Source: Larus michahellis
Lineage: Eukaryota; Chordata; Aves; Charadriiformes; Laridae
Direction: 5' to 3'
Length of the DNA stretch: 64,000 nt
Assembly (NCBI RefSeq): GCF_964199755.1
Contig: NC_133903.1
Location: 4,667,001 to 4,731,000 of the forward strand
Part shown: positions 1-15,000 of the stretch, in pieces
How the letters are laid out: each line of letters starts with the position of its first letter
Numbering within the stretch: position 1 is the first letter of the stretch
Program-made: the position numbers and the translations under genes
The notes under the pieces: model-generated
Told to the model about the DNA's origin: nothing
Databases searched by the model: none
What the model saw: only the letters and a program-made list of their open reading frames with translations

Positions 1-1068
1 CAGCGTGGGGCACATTAAGATCCCAAGACATCATCTATTGTAGCTTTCTGGGCGGAGGTCGCTATTACTGAGGAAACTACATAGTTGGAGCTTTATGTTA
101 AAACGGCTTTTTAGAGAAAGTCAAACAATCACCGCTTTGTAGTCGCAACGTCTCCAAGTTTCTTCCCTACCGTGGTCCCCACACGCACGACTCTGGTGCA
201 TCCTCCCTCCCCAGCACCAGCCTCTCAAACCAGAAGACGTTCAGCAAGAAGGGAGCCAGACAACACTACAGGACCTGTGTCCTTCCCCTTTATACCGAAG
301 GAAATATTGCTCTGTCCCACACCAGGCCGTAGGACAAGCTGCTTCACTCTGTGCAGCTCCCGAACGTCAACAATTGCTCTCCAGCCTAAGTGCCACCAGC
401 ACAGCACCCAAGAGCACTTCCAGTATTTATTTTCAATCTCATTTAGCCTTCTTCAGGCGCGTAAGCTTAACCTTTGGTAACACACACGCTGCAACTGAGC
501 ACCTCTGGGAAATGCTTTGGTGTGGCGGGTTGGATTCTGCCCGGCAGCCAGAGCGAGCAGCTCTTGAGACCCTCAACCCTTTTCCCCATTTTTTAATATA
601 TAAACATTACTGCTTGACTTTTCAGGAGTGCAAAGAGGATATACTATAACAGAAAACCCACAAAAGCTTCACTTTTTGGTTTTGGCCACCAATCCGGAAC
701 CTCTCCGTTGGAAGAGCAGCTTTACAGAACAAACCTGAAAAACACCCCATCTTATGGAAGAGTCTCGTGATAGGACAGGTGAACAGAAAAAAAAGTTACC
801 CTCCCCAAGACACAATAAAACACCAAAACTGAATAGAGATCAGATAGACATCACACAGCTTCAGGCTGCAAGGTTTCTTTGGGCGTATTGTTCGAGCCAT
901 ATTCCTCTTAAATCAGATCTTCACTGCCCACTAAGTGTTTGGCCGGGTGTGGGTCCCACTGCTAAACCTGGCGCTGATGTCCCCTTGTAAGGATGCCGGG
1001 GGCTGTCTCACCTACCCCAACCAGTCCCAAAGCCAATAGATTTTATGAAGTAAAATCCTTAGCACACT

Positions 1069-1117
1069 CGGGGGGGGAGGGGGGGAAGAATGAAGAAAAA
1101 AAAAAAAAGAAAAAAGT
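1069..1117. repeat. G-rich then A-rich simple tract
   Basis: A G-run with one interruption is followed by an A-rich tract with G interruptions. Simple sequence, no gene content. Confidence 0.85.
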
Positions 1118-2096
1118 GCTGGTACAGTACCTCATTTTACTGTTTTCAGACGCAAAACCTCACAAAACTTTTTTGACACGAGGCTGCTAAAAATAACTCC
1201 TCCTTAAAACGTCCTGTTATTTTTATACAGTCACAAGAATCACTGGATTGCTTCTAATTATCTCATCCTTCCTTGGAATTTCTATTTGTGCTTAACAAGA
1301 CACAACAGGCTGTGACACCAGTGCAATCACCGCACATCTTGAATTACAGGCAACTGGATAAGTTTAGTTTCTCCTCGTGAACAATTTTGGGAGAACGACA
1401 GTTAAAAAAGAGCCTGTTTTACTGTGGTCTTTGAAGTCTATGTTAAAAAGGGACAAGCTTTCAGCTAGGCGCCAGGTCAAAGCAGAAACAGATCTTACTC
1501 TGGCCACGCTTGAAAACAAAACTGCTCTCTAACAAGGATTCACAGCAGGATTAAAAACGTTCCACCTAAACAGGATCAACAAGGAGATTCCTAAAAAGGC
1601 CCTAGAGCAGGACAAGGTCTATTGGACTTCAGCATCTTTCCTGTAAATACATCCTTACCGCTTCTGGCTGCCAGGGGACATTTACTTTCCCCCAGACAGT
1701 GGCAAGACGGAGGAATCTGCTCTAGGCACAACAGAAATATAAATAGTTGGCCATCTGCACCGCGCCTGACGTACCAGACTGGCAGCTGTATCTTCACTGG
1801 TAAGCACGCTATCAGCGCGCGGTCCCCGCTCTCCCAGTATCTCCCATGGTGCGAGTCAGCAGCCAGCTATTACTGGAACCCATTACTGCACGTCCAAATA
1901 TTTGCATGGAAAACTTGCTGGACGCTTACTCATAGGATGCCTGGCTCCTGCACGATCTTCTTCATGCTCCCTCAACACCCCAAGGGGAAGAGCGTTTCCA
2001 GAATTAGCACCTCCAGCCCCACGTTTTTCTAGCAAGCTGCATCAACTTGAAGCTAGAATTCACACCATATTTCAACTCCTATTATTTTACATGACT

Positions 2097-2119
2097 TTTT
2101 TTCCCCCCCCCCCCCCTCC
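2097..2119. repeat. T-run followed by C14 tract
   Basis: A T-tract runs into fourteen consecutive C (2,103-2,116). On the minus strand this is a G14 run, a simple G-quadruplex candidate. Confidence 0.85.
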
Positions 2120-4897
2120 TTTGAAAAACGTGATGCTTTTCTCTGAAAAGTCATTCGTTGCAATTTGTATTGTCATGGCAACACAACTCCCTCCCCTGCC
2201 CCAAACCCCATCCCCGAGTCCCATTGTGTGCGTTACCAGCCGGGCAGGCAGCAGGCTGCATACAGATGAACGGAGCCTCTCAAAGTGGTCTCAGGCCTCC
2301 TCTCCCCAGAGCTGTACAGACACAGCTACAACAGGGGTTGTAGCTGCAACAGGAGAAGGGACGGAGTCTTCCTAAGTCAAATTTCCCTATTCAGACAATG
2401 AAATCAGCTTTATTCCTACAAGGCATTTTTGCAGTATGTACGACTGTACTGGTTAAAATGAAGAGAGCAGGTTCATAACCAGTTGGAGCAATACAAGGAA
2501 AAAAAATAAATATTTCGAGCAGGTGTAAGAGGGTTTTGCTAAGGCAGCTTGGACATACTGGTAAAGAACAAGGAGAAGATCGCTCCACAAAGGAGCACGC
2601 TCAAAGAACAGGGCTCTGGAGCCCTCTTATGGCAGCTTGCTCTCAGCTTCCTCGGAGCATAATCCCACGGATGCCTCGTGTAGACAAGGATGCGATGCCA
2701 TTGAGATAGGGTGGGGAAAGAACATCATCTGTCTAGGACTGAGCTTTGATAACACAAACGTTAAAAACCCACACTTCCAGCTACTTGACTGCTCCTGATG
2801 AGCGTGCAAAGCCTGGACAACCCCCATGTTTAGAGAGGGTGACAGAAGACAGTGAGACCAACCGCCTCCGAAGCCGAAGTGTTGCTTTAGCAATAGAAAA
2901 GCACGAGGGTTGCTAAGGAAATTACTAAATCTGCTGCTTCAGGGCTAACAACTGCTCCATAGGGATTGTCAGGCTGCCCAGTGCCAGGCAAGGAGGCCAG
3001 ATTGGTTTCATACCAATCCTTTCTTGACTTCTCCAGGACAGTAAGGTCCGACAGAGCCACAGAGCTCAGTTATCGACAGGTGAAAATCTCTGCCCTGCAG
3101 ACGCTCTGGGAGCACACGGCGAGGAGGCGGCTCGCTGCTAGCGGGGAAGGGCACAGCTGCTGGGCTCCGAAGGGGTTACAAAGACTGAACAGCAGGGAAA
3201 TATTTATGGAGGAAAGATGCTGAGCTGTGCATGTTTCCCAGGCTGGAGATGGTTTTAATTTACCTCTTGCAAAGGCTGTGATTATTCGCTGCTGGTTTTT
3301 GTTGAAAGCAACTATTTCAAGGCTCACTTGCTCCCTCTGGTGTCACGGCTCTGCAGCTGATGAAGAATAAAACGCCCCAAACCCACACAAACTACAAGGA
3401 ATCCTGCTTTTTTTCCCGCTCTGGTAAAGAGGGCTCGATATTTATAAGCATTAGCGATTACGACAGCCTCACCGGGCACAAAGCATTCTTTGACTATAGC
3501 ACAGTAACAACATTACAAATATCTCCTAGAGTTTAGAGCTACAGCTAGAAAGAGTCTCCTCCTCTTCTTCCAGCTCTCCCATTCGGAGACTGGTCTCTGC
3601 CCAGCTTTACCTGAACTGCAGCACCCACCGCGCTCCTCACTACGTTTTCCTCGGCAGCAGCCCGAGTGCACGGTTCTGGTCAGTGTTGACAGGCTGCTAT
3701 TAAAATCTTAGTTTAGACGTTTTTATGAGCACAGGGATTTTAAAACTAGCAAAGTATCCTCACCGTTAGCTAGGCTGGAGTCTGGCTCCCGATCATCTTG
3801 GGACTAGCTGTACTCTGGGGGAGGAAGCCGAACCTCGTTAGCCCTCTCCTGTCACTCCCCAAACTCCAGAAACCTGCACAGCCTCACAGACAAAAAGGAA
3901 CCCATCTTCACCATGATCAAAACTATCGCTCCCCAACCAACACCGCCTCCCCAGGCATTTACTAGATGCCACCTTGCTCTTCTGCTTCTTTCTTCCAGCT
4001 TCAAGCTGCTCCTCCTCTGCTTTGCCTTTATGTTTCTTCTCCTTTCTCTCATTACCGAGTTGCTGTACGATGCTGCTAGAGCACTGAGGGCAACTAAGAC
4101 GCTGGTCCTTGTCCCTGTTTTTCCCTTTGGGAGGCGCAGCTGCTCCTCCCTCCATCCCCACCTGGGGGATGCTCCACATGGAGAATACCCAGCCCCTGCG
4201 TCCCCCCCCTGCACCCTCACCAATGCCACAGCGGCATCGGTGCTTCCCCCAGCCGGCAGCAGCTTCCCAGCCTGGCAAAATCCCTTCTCAGCCCATGCCA
4301 GCAAGGTTTCCAAGCTCTCCTCATAAACCATCTACCCCACTTCACATTCTCGGATTAATACGTACCTTGAAGGGAACCATAAATATTTGCCTGGATTTTC
4401 TGTTAATCTTGCTATGACATAGCTATTAGGATTACTGGAGTGCGGGTTGATAAGCAATGGGGTGGAGAGCTGGAGTGTTTCAGGAGATGACAGTAACATC
4501 TCTCTGTATTTTACTGATGCGGATGCCTTGGTGACCTGCGCTAATCCACTTGGAAAATTACTATGAGGGAATAAAAAGTCTTAAAATATGAAGTGGGAGG
4601 TGGAGTGCTGCGAAGAGGAGTTTATTTCCAGACCAGACTTTTCTAAGTATATGCATAAACATCTGTATTCAACACTAAGTGGAGAGTCACAAACAAAGGC
4701 GCAGAGAAGAACCCAGAGCAGGACCTTCCCACACGTCCACATCCACGTGCACGGGTTCACTTGCAGGAGAAATGAGAAATCCTAGTTTACAGCATAACCT
4801 TTTGCTGAGTATACATGGACAGAAATTACTACCTTCAGCCTGGAACAACAGCTGTTTAACAAAGCACTGTGACAAAATGAAGGTTGTGTTGCAGAGT

Positions 4898-5058
4898 TCA
4901 TAGAACCACAGAATGATTTGGGTTGGAAGGGACCCTAAAGATCATCTAGTTCTATCCCCCTGCCGTGGGCAGGGGCACCTCCCACTAGACCAGGCTGCTC
5001 AAAGCCCCATCCAACCTGGCCTCCAGGGATGGGGCAGCCACAGCTTCTCTAGGCAACG
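4898..5058 (-). mobile_element. CR1 LINE 3'-end fragment
   Basis: The stretch starts TCATAGAACCACAGAATG and continues with GGTTGGAAGGGACC, GATCATCTAGTTC, GGGCAGGGGCACCTCCCAC, CCATCCAACCTGGCCT and GGGATGGGGC. This is the widely known reverse complement of the avian CR1 3' region, so the element is on the minus strand. About 160 bp are recognisable, with a short deletion relative to the usual copy after CAACCTGGCC. CR1 is the dominant retroposon of birds and most copies are 5'-truncated like this one. Confidence 0.93.
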
Positions 5059-8000
5059 TTCAGGCCACAAGTGAAGTTTTAGACACAGCGATTACCTACA
5101 GCCCTTTTCATACAGATCTCTTACTCCTGATTATCGAGACAGCGCTAGTTTTCTCCACCAGCAAAATTAGCGTGACCCACCGTGGTGTCACTAGAAGTCC
5201 AACTTGACCTGTGTTGTTTCCAGCATAGGAAGGAGGAGGGCAGGTAGGAAGCACCTTACAGACAGGGTAATGCTGCTCCGTGCGGGACAGGAGCTTTCTG
5301 CGCCATCGGTGGTACTTCGTCTAATGGCCCTCTATAAATTTTTCTTCTTTGAATCACACATGTGCCAAGGTTGTCTCTCCCCCGGTAGTGCTAATTAACA
5401 CAGCACACGATCCCCGGGGGAGCATCACCTATTGAATGCAGGCTACGACTCCTCGCAGTTCTTCGGCCCCTTGGCTGTTGGCCAGCCACGTCTGTTCACA
5501 CCTCGGCTGGCTCAGCCTGGACAACCCAGCTGAATCACAGCTTGAGATGGTGGGGCTACGGATTGTAGCAACAAAGTTAAAGCGACAGACTTCAACCCAG
5601 AACACAGCCAAACGTGACCATTAAAGTAGGGGGTCCTACAAAAGCATCCATTCCCTATATCAAAAATTCCATTTACAACTAAGTCTACAATCTCCCCCCC
5701 TTACTCCTTCTCAATCAAGATATCCAACTGGATCCAAAAGCTCCAAGCTGACTCAAACCACAGTCAGCTTTGCCTTTTAGACTTTTAATACTATCCTATC
5801 ACTACCTTTTACATTTGTTACGTGCATCTCTGAAGACGTACGTTTACAGACTCATCAAGCAATCTCATAACATTTCTCTTTACAGAGTTAGCTTTAACGT
5901 CTTACCGTAAGGCGGGATTTCTAGACTGCAGAGAATACTTTAAACTTTTTCTAAGGGTCTTCTAGCTTCCTGTCATTCTTGACTAAGAATCAGAAGAAAA
6001 CACTTAGTGTTACTGATGCCATAATATAAAGAAAATAAGACCTTTCTCCAACTCTACATGCCCCAGCACGCAAGTCCAAGGACTACAGCAGCTTTCCTAG
6101 CGCTTGCATTGAGTGCTTTCACTTCTCCATGGTGATGTGGGGTACTCAGAAGAACTATCCAGTCCAAATTTTAAGGACAGCATCTACCATCAAGCCCGTC
6201 GAAAGCAGCGAGAAGGCCCACCGACACTCCAGGCATAAACCAGAGGCACGCTGAACAGAAAGGGATCTGGGACAACACGTGCATACAGATCACGGGAATT
6301 TTGCATCTTCCTGACCAGCAGTTGTACTGAGTCCATGTGGGAGACAAGTCAGAGGACCTCTGTCTGTTGTGGTACAGCTGTGCAGTTGCACAACTCATTA
6401 CACACAAGAAGAGTCCACCCCATGGGCTGAGTAAATACCTTTCAGTTTTACATAGTCAAATCAGCCAGGCCAGCCTTTCCCCCACACCCTCCAACTCCCC
6501 AGCGCCTTTGGGCTCCTCGGGGCCGGGGCTGTTTATCCAGTCTCACAGACAATGAAAAAATTAGAGAAAGGGCGTAAAGGGACAGCAGGGATGTTAGACA
6601 CGCTAACATCAACACTCGCTTCTGGAGATACTTTCTGGATACTGGAGATGACAGATATCCATTTCTATTAAAAAAAAAAAGCTGAAGAATAACCCTTGAT
6701 TTCAAAATAACAATAATTGATCATGTCTCAGCCATGGCAACTTGCTACATATAAACGGATGCAGGCGAAGGATAACATGTCTCTTACTCAGCAGCTACTT
6801 CACTCCCGTTTAACTTTCAGAGCTCACAGGAGGGAACAGAAAAGCTAACAGCTACGGCTAATGCCCAGCAGCTTTTGCCTGATCAGGTCAGCTCATTCCT
6901 CACCCCGGCTCCGCTCGCAGATGGACTTTAAGGCTGCCCCTTGCAGGGACAGAAATTCCAGCCAAGCGCAATTTGGGAAAGCACATACGCTTTTACACAT
7001 ACGGCCACGCACAGCTATCGCTTGCCAGTCATCTTCCTCTGGCACGAGTCTCCCACGTTAGGACTGAGATAAATTAAAAAAAAATAGTAGTATAAAACCA
7101 GCTATCTACTTATGGAGGTGGAGCATACGGAAGGCCATTTCGAGTGTCACAGCAATACATAAGAGTTCAAATTTCAGATGAGGAACCTGATCCATGTGTT
7201 TGGCAAGTACCTGGGGCTTGTACCTGGTCCTTAGGGGATCACCTGCATTTCTCCATACGATCATCGCTTTTCCTTATTTGCACACATTGAGTTCACGGTG
7301 CTTGGACGAGGAAAAGGAAAGTAAATATAATTATATACAAGGCACTGCCTTTCGACAGGCCACCTTAAGTGCAACGCTTGTTTTTTTAGACCAGGGGTCA
7401 GCTTTGACTAGGTAAAGGGTGCTTTGCTTCTAGAGGACCAGCTCAAAACAGCTGTGTTAAGTCTCCTATGCAGAACATGGTTTAGTCTGGCAGATGGAGA
7501 TGCTAAGTAAAACTCATTAATCTGTTATCACTTTCACCCACCCACAAAAATCCCAGTGGTCTGAAGTCATGGTTTTCTGACACAAATCTAGAAATCTATA
7601 GCTTGTACAACAGCTGCAACCAGAATGAAGTTCCAGGAGGGAAAAAAAATGCTTCATTTAATTACATGGGTAGGTCAGAATTATTCAAGACAAGGATCTC
7701 TTACAGTAAACCAAAGCGGCCTCTGAAAGTATCTGTGAGCTTGTTAGTGGTACAAAACTGGAAAAGTTACCTAATGACCCCCGCAAAGCGCCTGTTCTTC
7801 GCTCTGCACACCTGAAATACACCACAAAGGGCTAAAGCCACAGGAAACCAATATACTCCAAAAAGAAGCTTTTCTTAAAAAATACCCCAGGTTTCACATG
7901 CAGACAGAACAGCTACAAAAACAACTCTCACTCACATAACCTCATCTCGTTATCCTCTACCCTAAACACGGGAACGGCAATGACCAAGGCTGAAAAACAA

Positions 8001-8347
8001 CAACGATAAAGCCGAGAAGCTGGCAAGTCGTTATTCCGAGCTGGCTGGTGTTGTGCCTATCTCCATATCTAGAAAGGTTCAATGCTTTCATGCCGGGAGG
8101 CCAAGAGAAACTAAATATAGTAGCAGGCTACCAGCAAACACACTAACTGGCACGGCTTCCAGCTACCTGGAAGAGCCATCCCTCTCTTCGCAGGCCACTC
8201 CGATAGCTGCAATCCTTTCCCTTCTTTGGGGAGAACGTGCCATAAGGAGGCACTTTCGGGTTTTACTTACATGGATAATTGCATACACAAACTTTAGGAT
8301 GGAGGTAATGCAGTAACAGCACCGATACTCCTCTCTCGCCCCACTTT

Positions 8348-8585
8348 GGGGGGGGGGGTGGGATCAGCTGGCTCTTTCAGATTGTTTTTTTTATTAAGCC
8401 TGACATCCGCTAGCAAACAGGAGGTAGCATCCTCGTTTCACGTGCCAGGAGCCAAGGCAAGGTCTCATACAGCAACTGCCTCTTCGCAGAGCAGAGACAC
8501 CATCCAAGAGCATCTGCTTTGTTTTAACCTCCGCCATTTAAGGAGGGCCCAGAAAGGGGGGGGGGGGGGGGGAGGTGGGGGGAAG
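8348..8585. repeat. Two poly-G tracts (G11 and G17)
   Basis: G runs lie at 8,348-8,358 and 8,556-8,572, the second followed by further G-rich sequence. Long poly-G tracts are sequencing-error-prone, so the run lengths may be inexact. Confidence 0.85.
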
Positions 8586-9040
8586 AAAAACCAAACCAAA
8601 ACCCCCTTCTAGCTGCAGACTGGCTTTGTTGGTTTGTATGAGGCTGGATCTTGTGGCGAGGCTTTTCAATACAGAAAAGGCCTTGGGGAAAGATGTTCAC
8701 CTCTCGGCTTCTGAATGGCATCTCTGCCACTAACAGCCCACGGATATTGTGTTTTGAGCAGCAATCCTGAAGACAGACCCCAATTTCGACCCCGCTTTGA
8801 GATTTAGCTTAAAGGCATGCACGCTCCCAACACAAAAAATGAGGTCAAAGAAGCTTCTTTTGAAAAAATAAATAGAGCAATAAAACATTCTTTCAGATTA
8901 GCTTCACAGAGGATAAATCACTGAACAAATACGACCATCTTATCTTGTTGGCAAATGGTACATTACAGTGTCCAGCTTTACGGGAAATATGTTGGTTGGT
9001 CTGGAGAGCAAACTGACTTTTCATTGTCTAGAAAAATGCC

Positions 9041-9056
9041 TTTTTTTTTTTTTTTT
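9041..9056. repeat. T16 tract
   Basis: Sixteen consecutive T in otherwise unremarkable AT-rich sequence. On the minus strand it is an A16 run. Confidence 0.85.
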
Positions 9057-12000
9057 ACACAAGATTTGTTTGTTTTTAAAAAAACCATATGATCTCTAAG
9101 CAGTGCCAAGCCTGCTTTGCCTCCTGCCTCTCGACCCTTTGCTGGATGCCTCAGGACTTCCTAGCAACCTCGCGGCAGAAACACGATCCATCTCCTTTCA
9201 CCAGAAGGAAAACTTGTTTAAAACAAGATTCCAGCTGCCCTCCTGCCATTCCCATACGGGAGGGACGCAGTAGCCATGGGACCCCACAAATGGCAGGGGG
9301 AAGGCAGGGAAGCCGGCAGGGCTTTCCCAACCTACGGAGGTAACGCTTTCCCCAAACCCTCCGTTCTCAGCCTCTATTCAGTCCCTTCTAAAGTCAATCA
9401 CAAGAACCCGGCGAGGAACTCAGCCACCAAAGAGCTAATAGGTGGTTACAGAAACGTTGCTGGCCACGGGATGCAGCAGCAGCTATGCCTGTTCAGTATT
9501 TTGGCACTGATTTATGACAAGTGTACTTGCCTTTCCATTAGCCGCGGCTTTCTGGGTTGACCCCTCGGCTCGGAGAGGCAGACTCGCCATTAAACTCCCA
9601 TCAGCTTTCCGTACCGCTGACCTCATCCCCAAAACTCGCAGCGATGTTTTACATCAGCCGGGGCCGACGCATTCCATTAATGCTCCCCTGACTCGGGGAA
9701 ACATCTGCTCTGTTTACACTGGTAGCAGCACAGAGACCACTTAAAGCATCACCTCTGCTCCCCGAGCCCGCGGCGGGAGGACCGGCCGCACACCGGCCAG
9801 GCCCTGGACCTCCTGGCCCCCAGCTCAACGAGCCGGCCATCAGTTATTCAACAGGGCAGAGGTCATTTAAGCCATCAAGGCGCAGGAGAGGTGTTATGTA
9901 GTTGCAGAGAAGGTGGGTTCCTTCAGGCCAAAAGTGCAAGCTTGAGAGAGGCATTTGTGCTGACTCTGTCTGAAGATGATGAGCAGGCTGACTGGAAATG
10001 AGGAAGGATTGAAGAATGCCAGAAAATAATTAAATTTTTTTAACCCCAGTGGTTTTATGGATTCATCTGTTCAGGCAGAGGTTCAATGGATATGGCTGAT
10101 TAACGCGGGTTAGAGCTCAGATGTGGAGGGCACCCACTGGGGTGCTGGGTACCAAAACTACCCTCGCACTCCGGGCTCCTCGGCAGGGCACGGGTACCAG
10201 CACGGTGCCTCCTCCCCAGCAGCAGGGGGAGATGGGATACCTTCCCAAGCTCCCCCAGAATAATCCCCCCAGACGCACCCCAGTCTTACACACCACAGCG
10301 TACCAGCTTCTTACTGGGAAAGCCTGACAGCTCTTATCACGTAGGGGCTGCTGATTTATCAGTACCACGCGTGGGTTGGTTACGGCAAGCCTCCACCAGA
10401 CCAAAGGGATGCTACTACATATCCTTTTCCCAAGGATTTCTGACAGCTAAGACCTCCAAAAGGAGTCAAACCTGTGGCAAAACCTTGTAACACTTGTTCC
10501 TCCCATTGTTCCAATGTTAGATGTGCATTAAATTAACCCCTGATGTCTTCTGTAGCTTTCTTTCCTATTAACCATCTAGTCAAGGCTATAGCTGCCAACA
10601 CGCCCATGAGGACACATAAAAATACCCAGTAGCCTTGGAATATTTGACAGCATCTGTCACAAATAGAGACAGAGGGTGCCACATACAGCGGCATTCAGCA
10701 AGGGTTGTAAGTTTTTATTATAATGAAGTCAGGAACACGCTCGGCTGTTTCCATCACTGATCATTTTGCCGGTACGTGGATTTGCTGCATTTTAGATTTC
10801 TGCCCTTTTACAGAGCTTTGCAGAGCTTGGACTATGAGCTCGCACAACAGCGAACAGGAGAGGATCACAAAAAGACCTCGATTCTCACAGAGGTTTTAAG
10901 CACTAAAACCACTACTCGACCCTGGAAGCAAGCAAGAAATCCACCCCCAAAACACCTTTTTTTTTTTTAAATTAAAACTGCATGCTAATGAAGGCCTGTT
11001 TGATTTGGGCTGTGGCACGCAATTCAGTCAACCCAACCCCAGCGACGCTGAACACGATGGCAGGTATTGGGGTGGGAAGACAATAAAAACCGTATTTGCT
11101 CTCGACCTTCTGTAACACATGAGGGATGAGTGACACAAACCACACAAACGCTCCCTGTTTTTCACCTCGTTCCCAGTGTCCAAGGTATCGGGAGCTCGCA
11201 GCTTTGCCAATTCCACCGCAAAGCTAAGAAATGCTTTAAGTCAGTGTTTTATCTAATCCTTTTTCAACCAAAGATATGAAAAAATCAGTAGAAGAGGAAG
11301 AAGCTGGCACCAAGTGAGAAAATTCAAATTGTCCCTTTCCAGTTCCTTAATTCACATGTTAGGGGACAACCACAGCTGGGAATTTCAATCTCTGGAGCAA
11401 TTAAAGAAAATTAAATTCAGGGAATGAGGCCTTACGCGCTCAAAGCTTCATTAACCCTGTCGCCTTTTAATTAAATATGTGCACACAAAATTTTAGACAG
11501 AGAAAGCATTTGCCTTACTGACAACGCTCAGTTTTAATGGCAAATCAGTACTTGCCTTTAAAAAAAAAAAAGAAAAGAAAAGAAAAGAATACTGGGGTCA
11601 TAAACTCTAGACCCCTCCAGCTCCACAATGGCGTTATTAAATACGTGGTAGAAATTACTGCCTATCATCAGCTCCCACTTAACGGGAACGTCTGCTCTCC
11701 CTCAAACACCCTAAGCTGCACTAGCAAAGCTCTGCTTTGGGCTCGCTTGAAGATTACAGGCAGCCCCACCAAGACCACAGATAAAATATGAGCCAGGATT
11801 TAAGAGCTCTACACTTACTATGATGAGTTAGAGAAATAAAGTTGGCTAGCTACAGCAGGATAGATTTTCCAGCCCACGGAGAAGAGATTAGAATAGCCAG
11901 CCGCTCTTTTAAATACTGTTCATCCTTACAAAAGGCTCAGGCAGGCGCCAAAGGCGGTGTGTGGCTAGGACAGTTTAAAGGATAATCTTTGAAAAGGGAT

Positions 12001-15000
12001 ATTGTCAAGTCTGCCCAGCCTAAATATCCAGCTCGCTTTGTGCGAGTTACCATCTGACTCACGAGGGAGTCCTGCTGCTCGTTGTGCTGGCCTCCTGGCT
12101 TTGTCAAGAACAGAAATGAAGCAGGCTACTGGTTTATCTGGATGCGGGGACCAAGCACAAACGGCTTTGATGCTTCCCCATATTCATCCCCAAGCAGTGT
12201 CACCCCACTGACGTGCGCGCAGGCGGTCACACATGCTGGCACACAGAGAGGGAAGAAACACGCAGTCCCTTCCCCTGTCTCCGAGAGGCTAAGAAGTCCA
12301 CCACCTTGAGCCAGCCACCTCGCCCAGAGATGTCCTCTCATCACTAGCAAGGAAATTGCTATGAGCCTCCCAGCTTGTGACTGGGGAGACCGTGTAGTGA
12401 CGCTGGGAGAGATTAGGCTTCAGTTTGTCTTTTTTTCTTTTAAAGCATCTTTTTGGGAGTCGGACTTCAGTCTTTTGCCAGCACGCACTAATCAATTTTG
12501 TGTTTGTGTTTTATTGCTTACTTATGTATTTTTAGCTCTTCTAACTATTTTAAAGAGAACGACGACAGCATGCGTTTAAAGAGATTGCTTTCTCTAACTG
12601 TCACTTACCATAAGAGTCGATGTTTTACAGTAAATGACACTTCCCTTTTCACACTTGCCCCTCTCTCGAGAAGCAAGCTACCGCCACAGCACAACTGTTC
12701 ACACAAGGCCTCCAAGGGACGCCGGACTCCTACGGGGATGCTCTGCCCAATTGAGTGAAGAGGCACAGCTCCATTAACCAGAAGCCCGGCAGACAGGCAA
12801 TTCCTTATGCCTACAGCAGCCCGCCGTTCACAGGTTAATTGCTGCATCCCCCAAATAACGTTCTGGTTCTGATTTCATAGCAGCTGTATTCTCTCACGTG
12901 GAGCATGGAGAGCCGTTTGCTGCTGTAGGATGCCCTTGGTACTACCAAGGACAATCTGAACACATCGAGTGTGACAGGCTCTACCCTGAATGCAAAAATA
13001 AACGCAGCCACTTACGCTTCCCGAGCTTTTGACACCAACAAGGGAAGGGGCTTCATACAACAGCGCCAGCAATGAAGAGCGCATGAATTTTGTGATGCTT
13101 GGAGCGCTACCAGGCAGAATACACCATATCACTCCATTGCTCCGCTCCTGGAAATTACAGGTCCATTAACCTTTTTGCGTTAATGTGCGAGAGGGTCTTC
13201 CCATCTGCAGGCAGCAAATAAGCACAGAGGACGCGCATGGAGAAGGTGCACGGGTATGTTACTGGGGGAAGGAGGCCGTTCCCAATGCCAACCTGCTCGC
13301 ACTGAGAATTCTGCTCCCCAGTTCTGATACTATCCTGTTATGATGACAACGTTTCCTGACCCAGTTTCTCTCTTGCTCCTTATTCCTCTGCTACAAGTAG
13401 TAATTAGTAGTGTCAGTGTTCTGGCTGGACTGCTACAGGTCCATTAATAATGCAAGAGTAGTAACAGAGAGAGAGCAGAAGAAAAGAGGTTTGAAGGTTA
13501 AAAGCAATGAGAGAATGCATTTTGGGGGGCACTGGAAGGGGAGGGAGAAGGAAAAGAAGAAATGCTGGCCTACTGAGATTATAAACTATGTACTTCAAAA
13601 CATATTGTTCCTTTCAGGTGGAAGTGGCGGGTGAGTCAGTCATAGCTAATTAGAAGATAATATGCAAATAAGAATGACACACAGAGGTGATTTTTACTAA
13701 ATTAGAAGAAAACTTCTGCTTCACCTTCCCTTTCCCCCTGCTCTGAACTTGCTGCCTCACCACTTCATGTTCCCATTTCTCCGTTACTCATGTTTCAGAG
13801 GTCAGTGGCAACCTGGCATCCAACACACGACGCACACTGAAGATTCCTCTCTCCAGAGGAACTTCAGCAGAGCCCAGCCCGTACCTGCCCACCTACAGCC
13901 AAACCTTTAATGCCAGGAATCGAGCTCTTCCTGGTGCACCTTAACCTGAGCCTCTGCTGAAGCTATTTATGACATATGCTCTGGACCTAAAACAGTGCTA
14001 GATTTGAGGAGGTAATCCAGCTTCTCCCTGTGTTTCCAAGGCCAAGGAGTCTTCTCCAACACAGACAGAAGCTCCCCCAACTCAATAAACCTGCTGGAGC
14101 TGCATCCTCAACTGCATCACCTGGGAACACCACCCCTTTTCCTGCTAAGTCCAGGACAGAATAAAAGAAAAATAGGAGCCTAAAGGTTTGGTGTTGATTC
14201 CTCAGCTGTTTCTGCTGCTGAATGAACACTTATATTGATGATGGAAGGACTAAATTGTCTCCCGCCTGCCAGGAAGGCAGCTTGTTTGGGGCTGACTCCG
14301 GTCCAACACCGAAAAGCAGGCATTGCATCTTCTAAAGGGGCTGGCAGTTCCCTCATTTTCTTGAGGATTTGCAAGACACATGAGCTGACTTTTAAAGGTC
14401 ATTTAGCAGAGCTGACCAGCCACACTATTTCTCCCTCTGCTTGGCATTTACAGCTTCCTACATGGTGCCAGGCCTCTTGTTAGTGATGTATGAAACAAAA
14501 AAAAGCACGTGCTCTTTCCATTAGCTGAAATCACAGAAGTCTCTCCCCCTCGCAATATATATTCCAATATATCAGCGTATCGATGTTATTATTTAACTGC
14601 AGCGTAGCTCCCTCTGCCACTTAAGACAACTATTCTGAAGTCCTCCAGCACGAAGGGCTCAGATGACCACCCAGAAGGGATAAAAAGCCCGCAGGCTCAT
14701 TGAGATGAGCTCACGAAAGAGTGGCAAAGGAGGAAAAAGAAGTGGGAAAGACCAGCTTCAGAACTGCAATGCTTTGTCAAAGAGACCTTTCAAGTATCAC
14801 TTCCTCTGCAGAGAGGAAGTGAGAGGAGCTGGAGGTTCTCCGATACAAACAGCTTCCCCTCCACGACAATGATATAAAAGGATGGGTGTTTTTAAAAAGA
14901 AAAAAAAAAAAAAAGAGAGAAAAAAGGAAAGCAGGCCAGCCCCGAGTACACTGTGACCAAATTAGGAAACAAACTCTACTGACAGCCTCCAAAATGGACA

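Noticed and set aside
12605-12847. Strong GTAAGTGA donor after an 80-codon minus-strand frame
   Set aside because: The frame has no similarity to RNF216 and no matching upstream acceptor; a single donor match is expected by chance.
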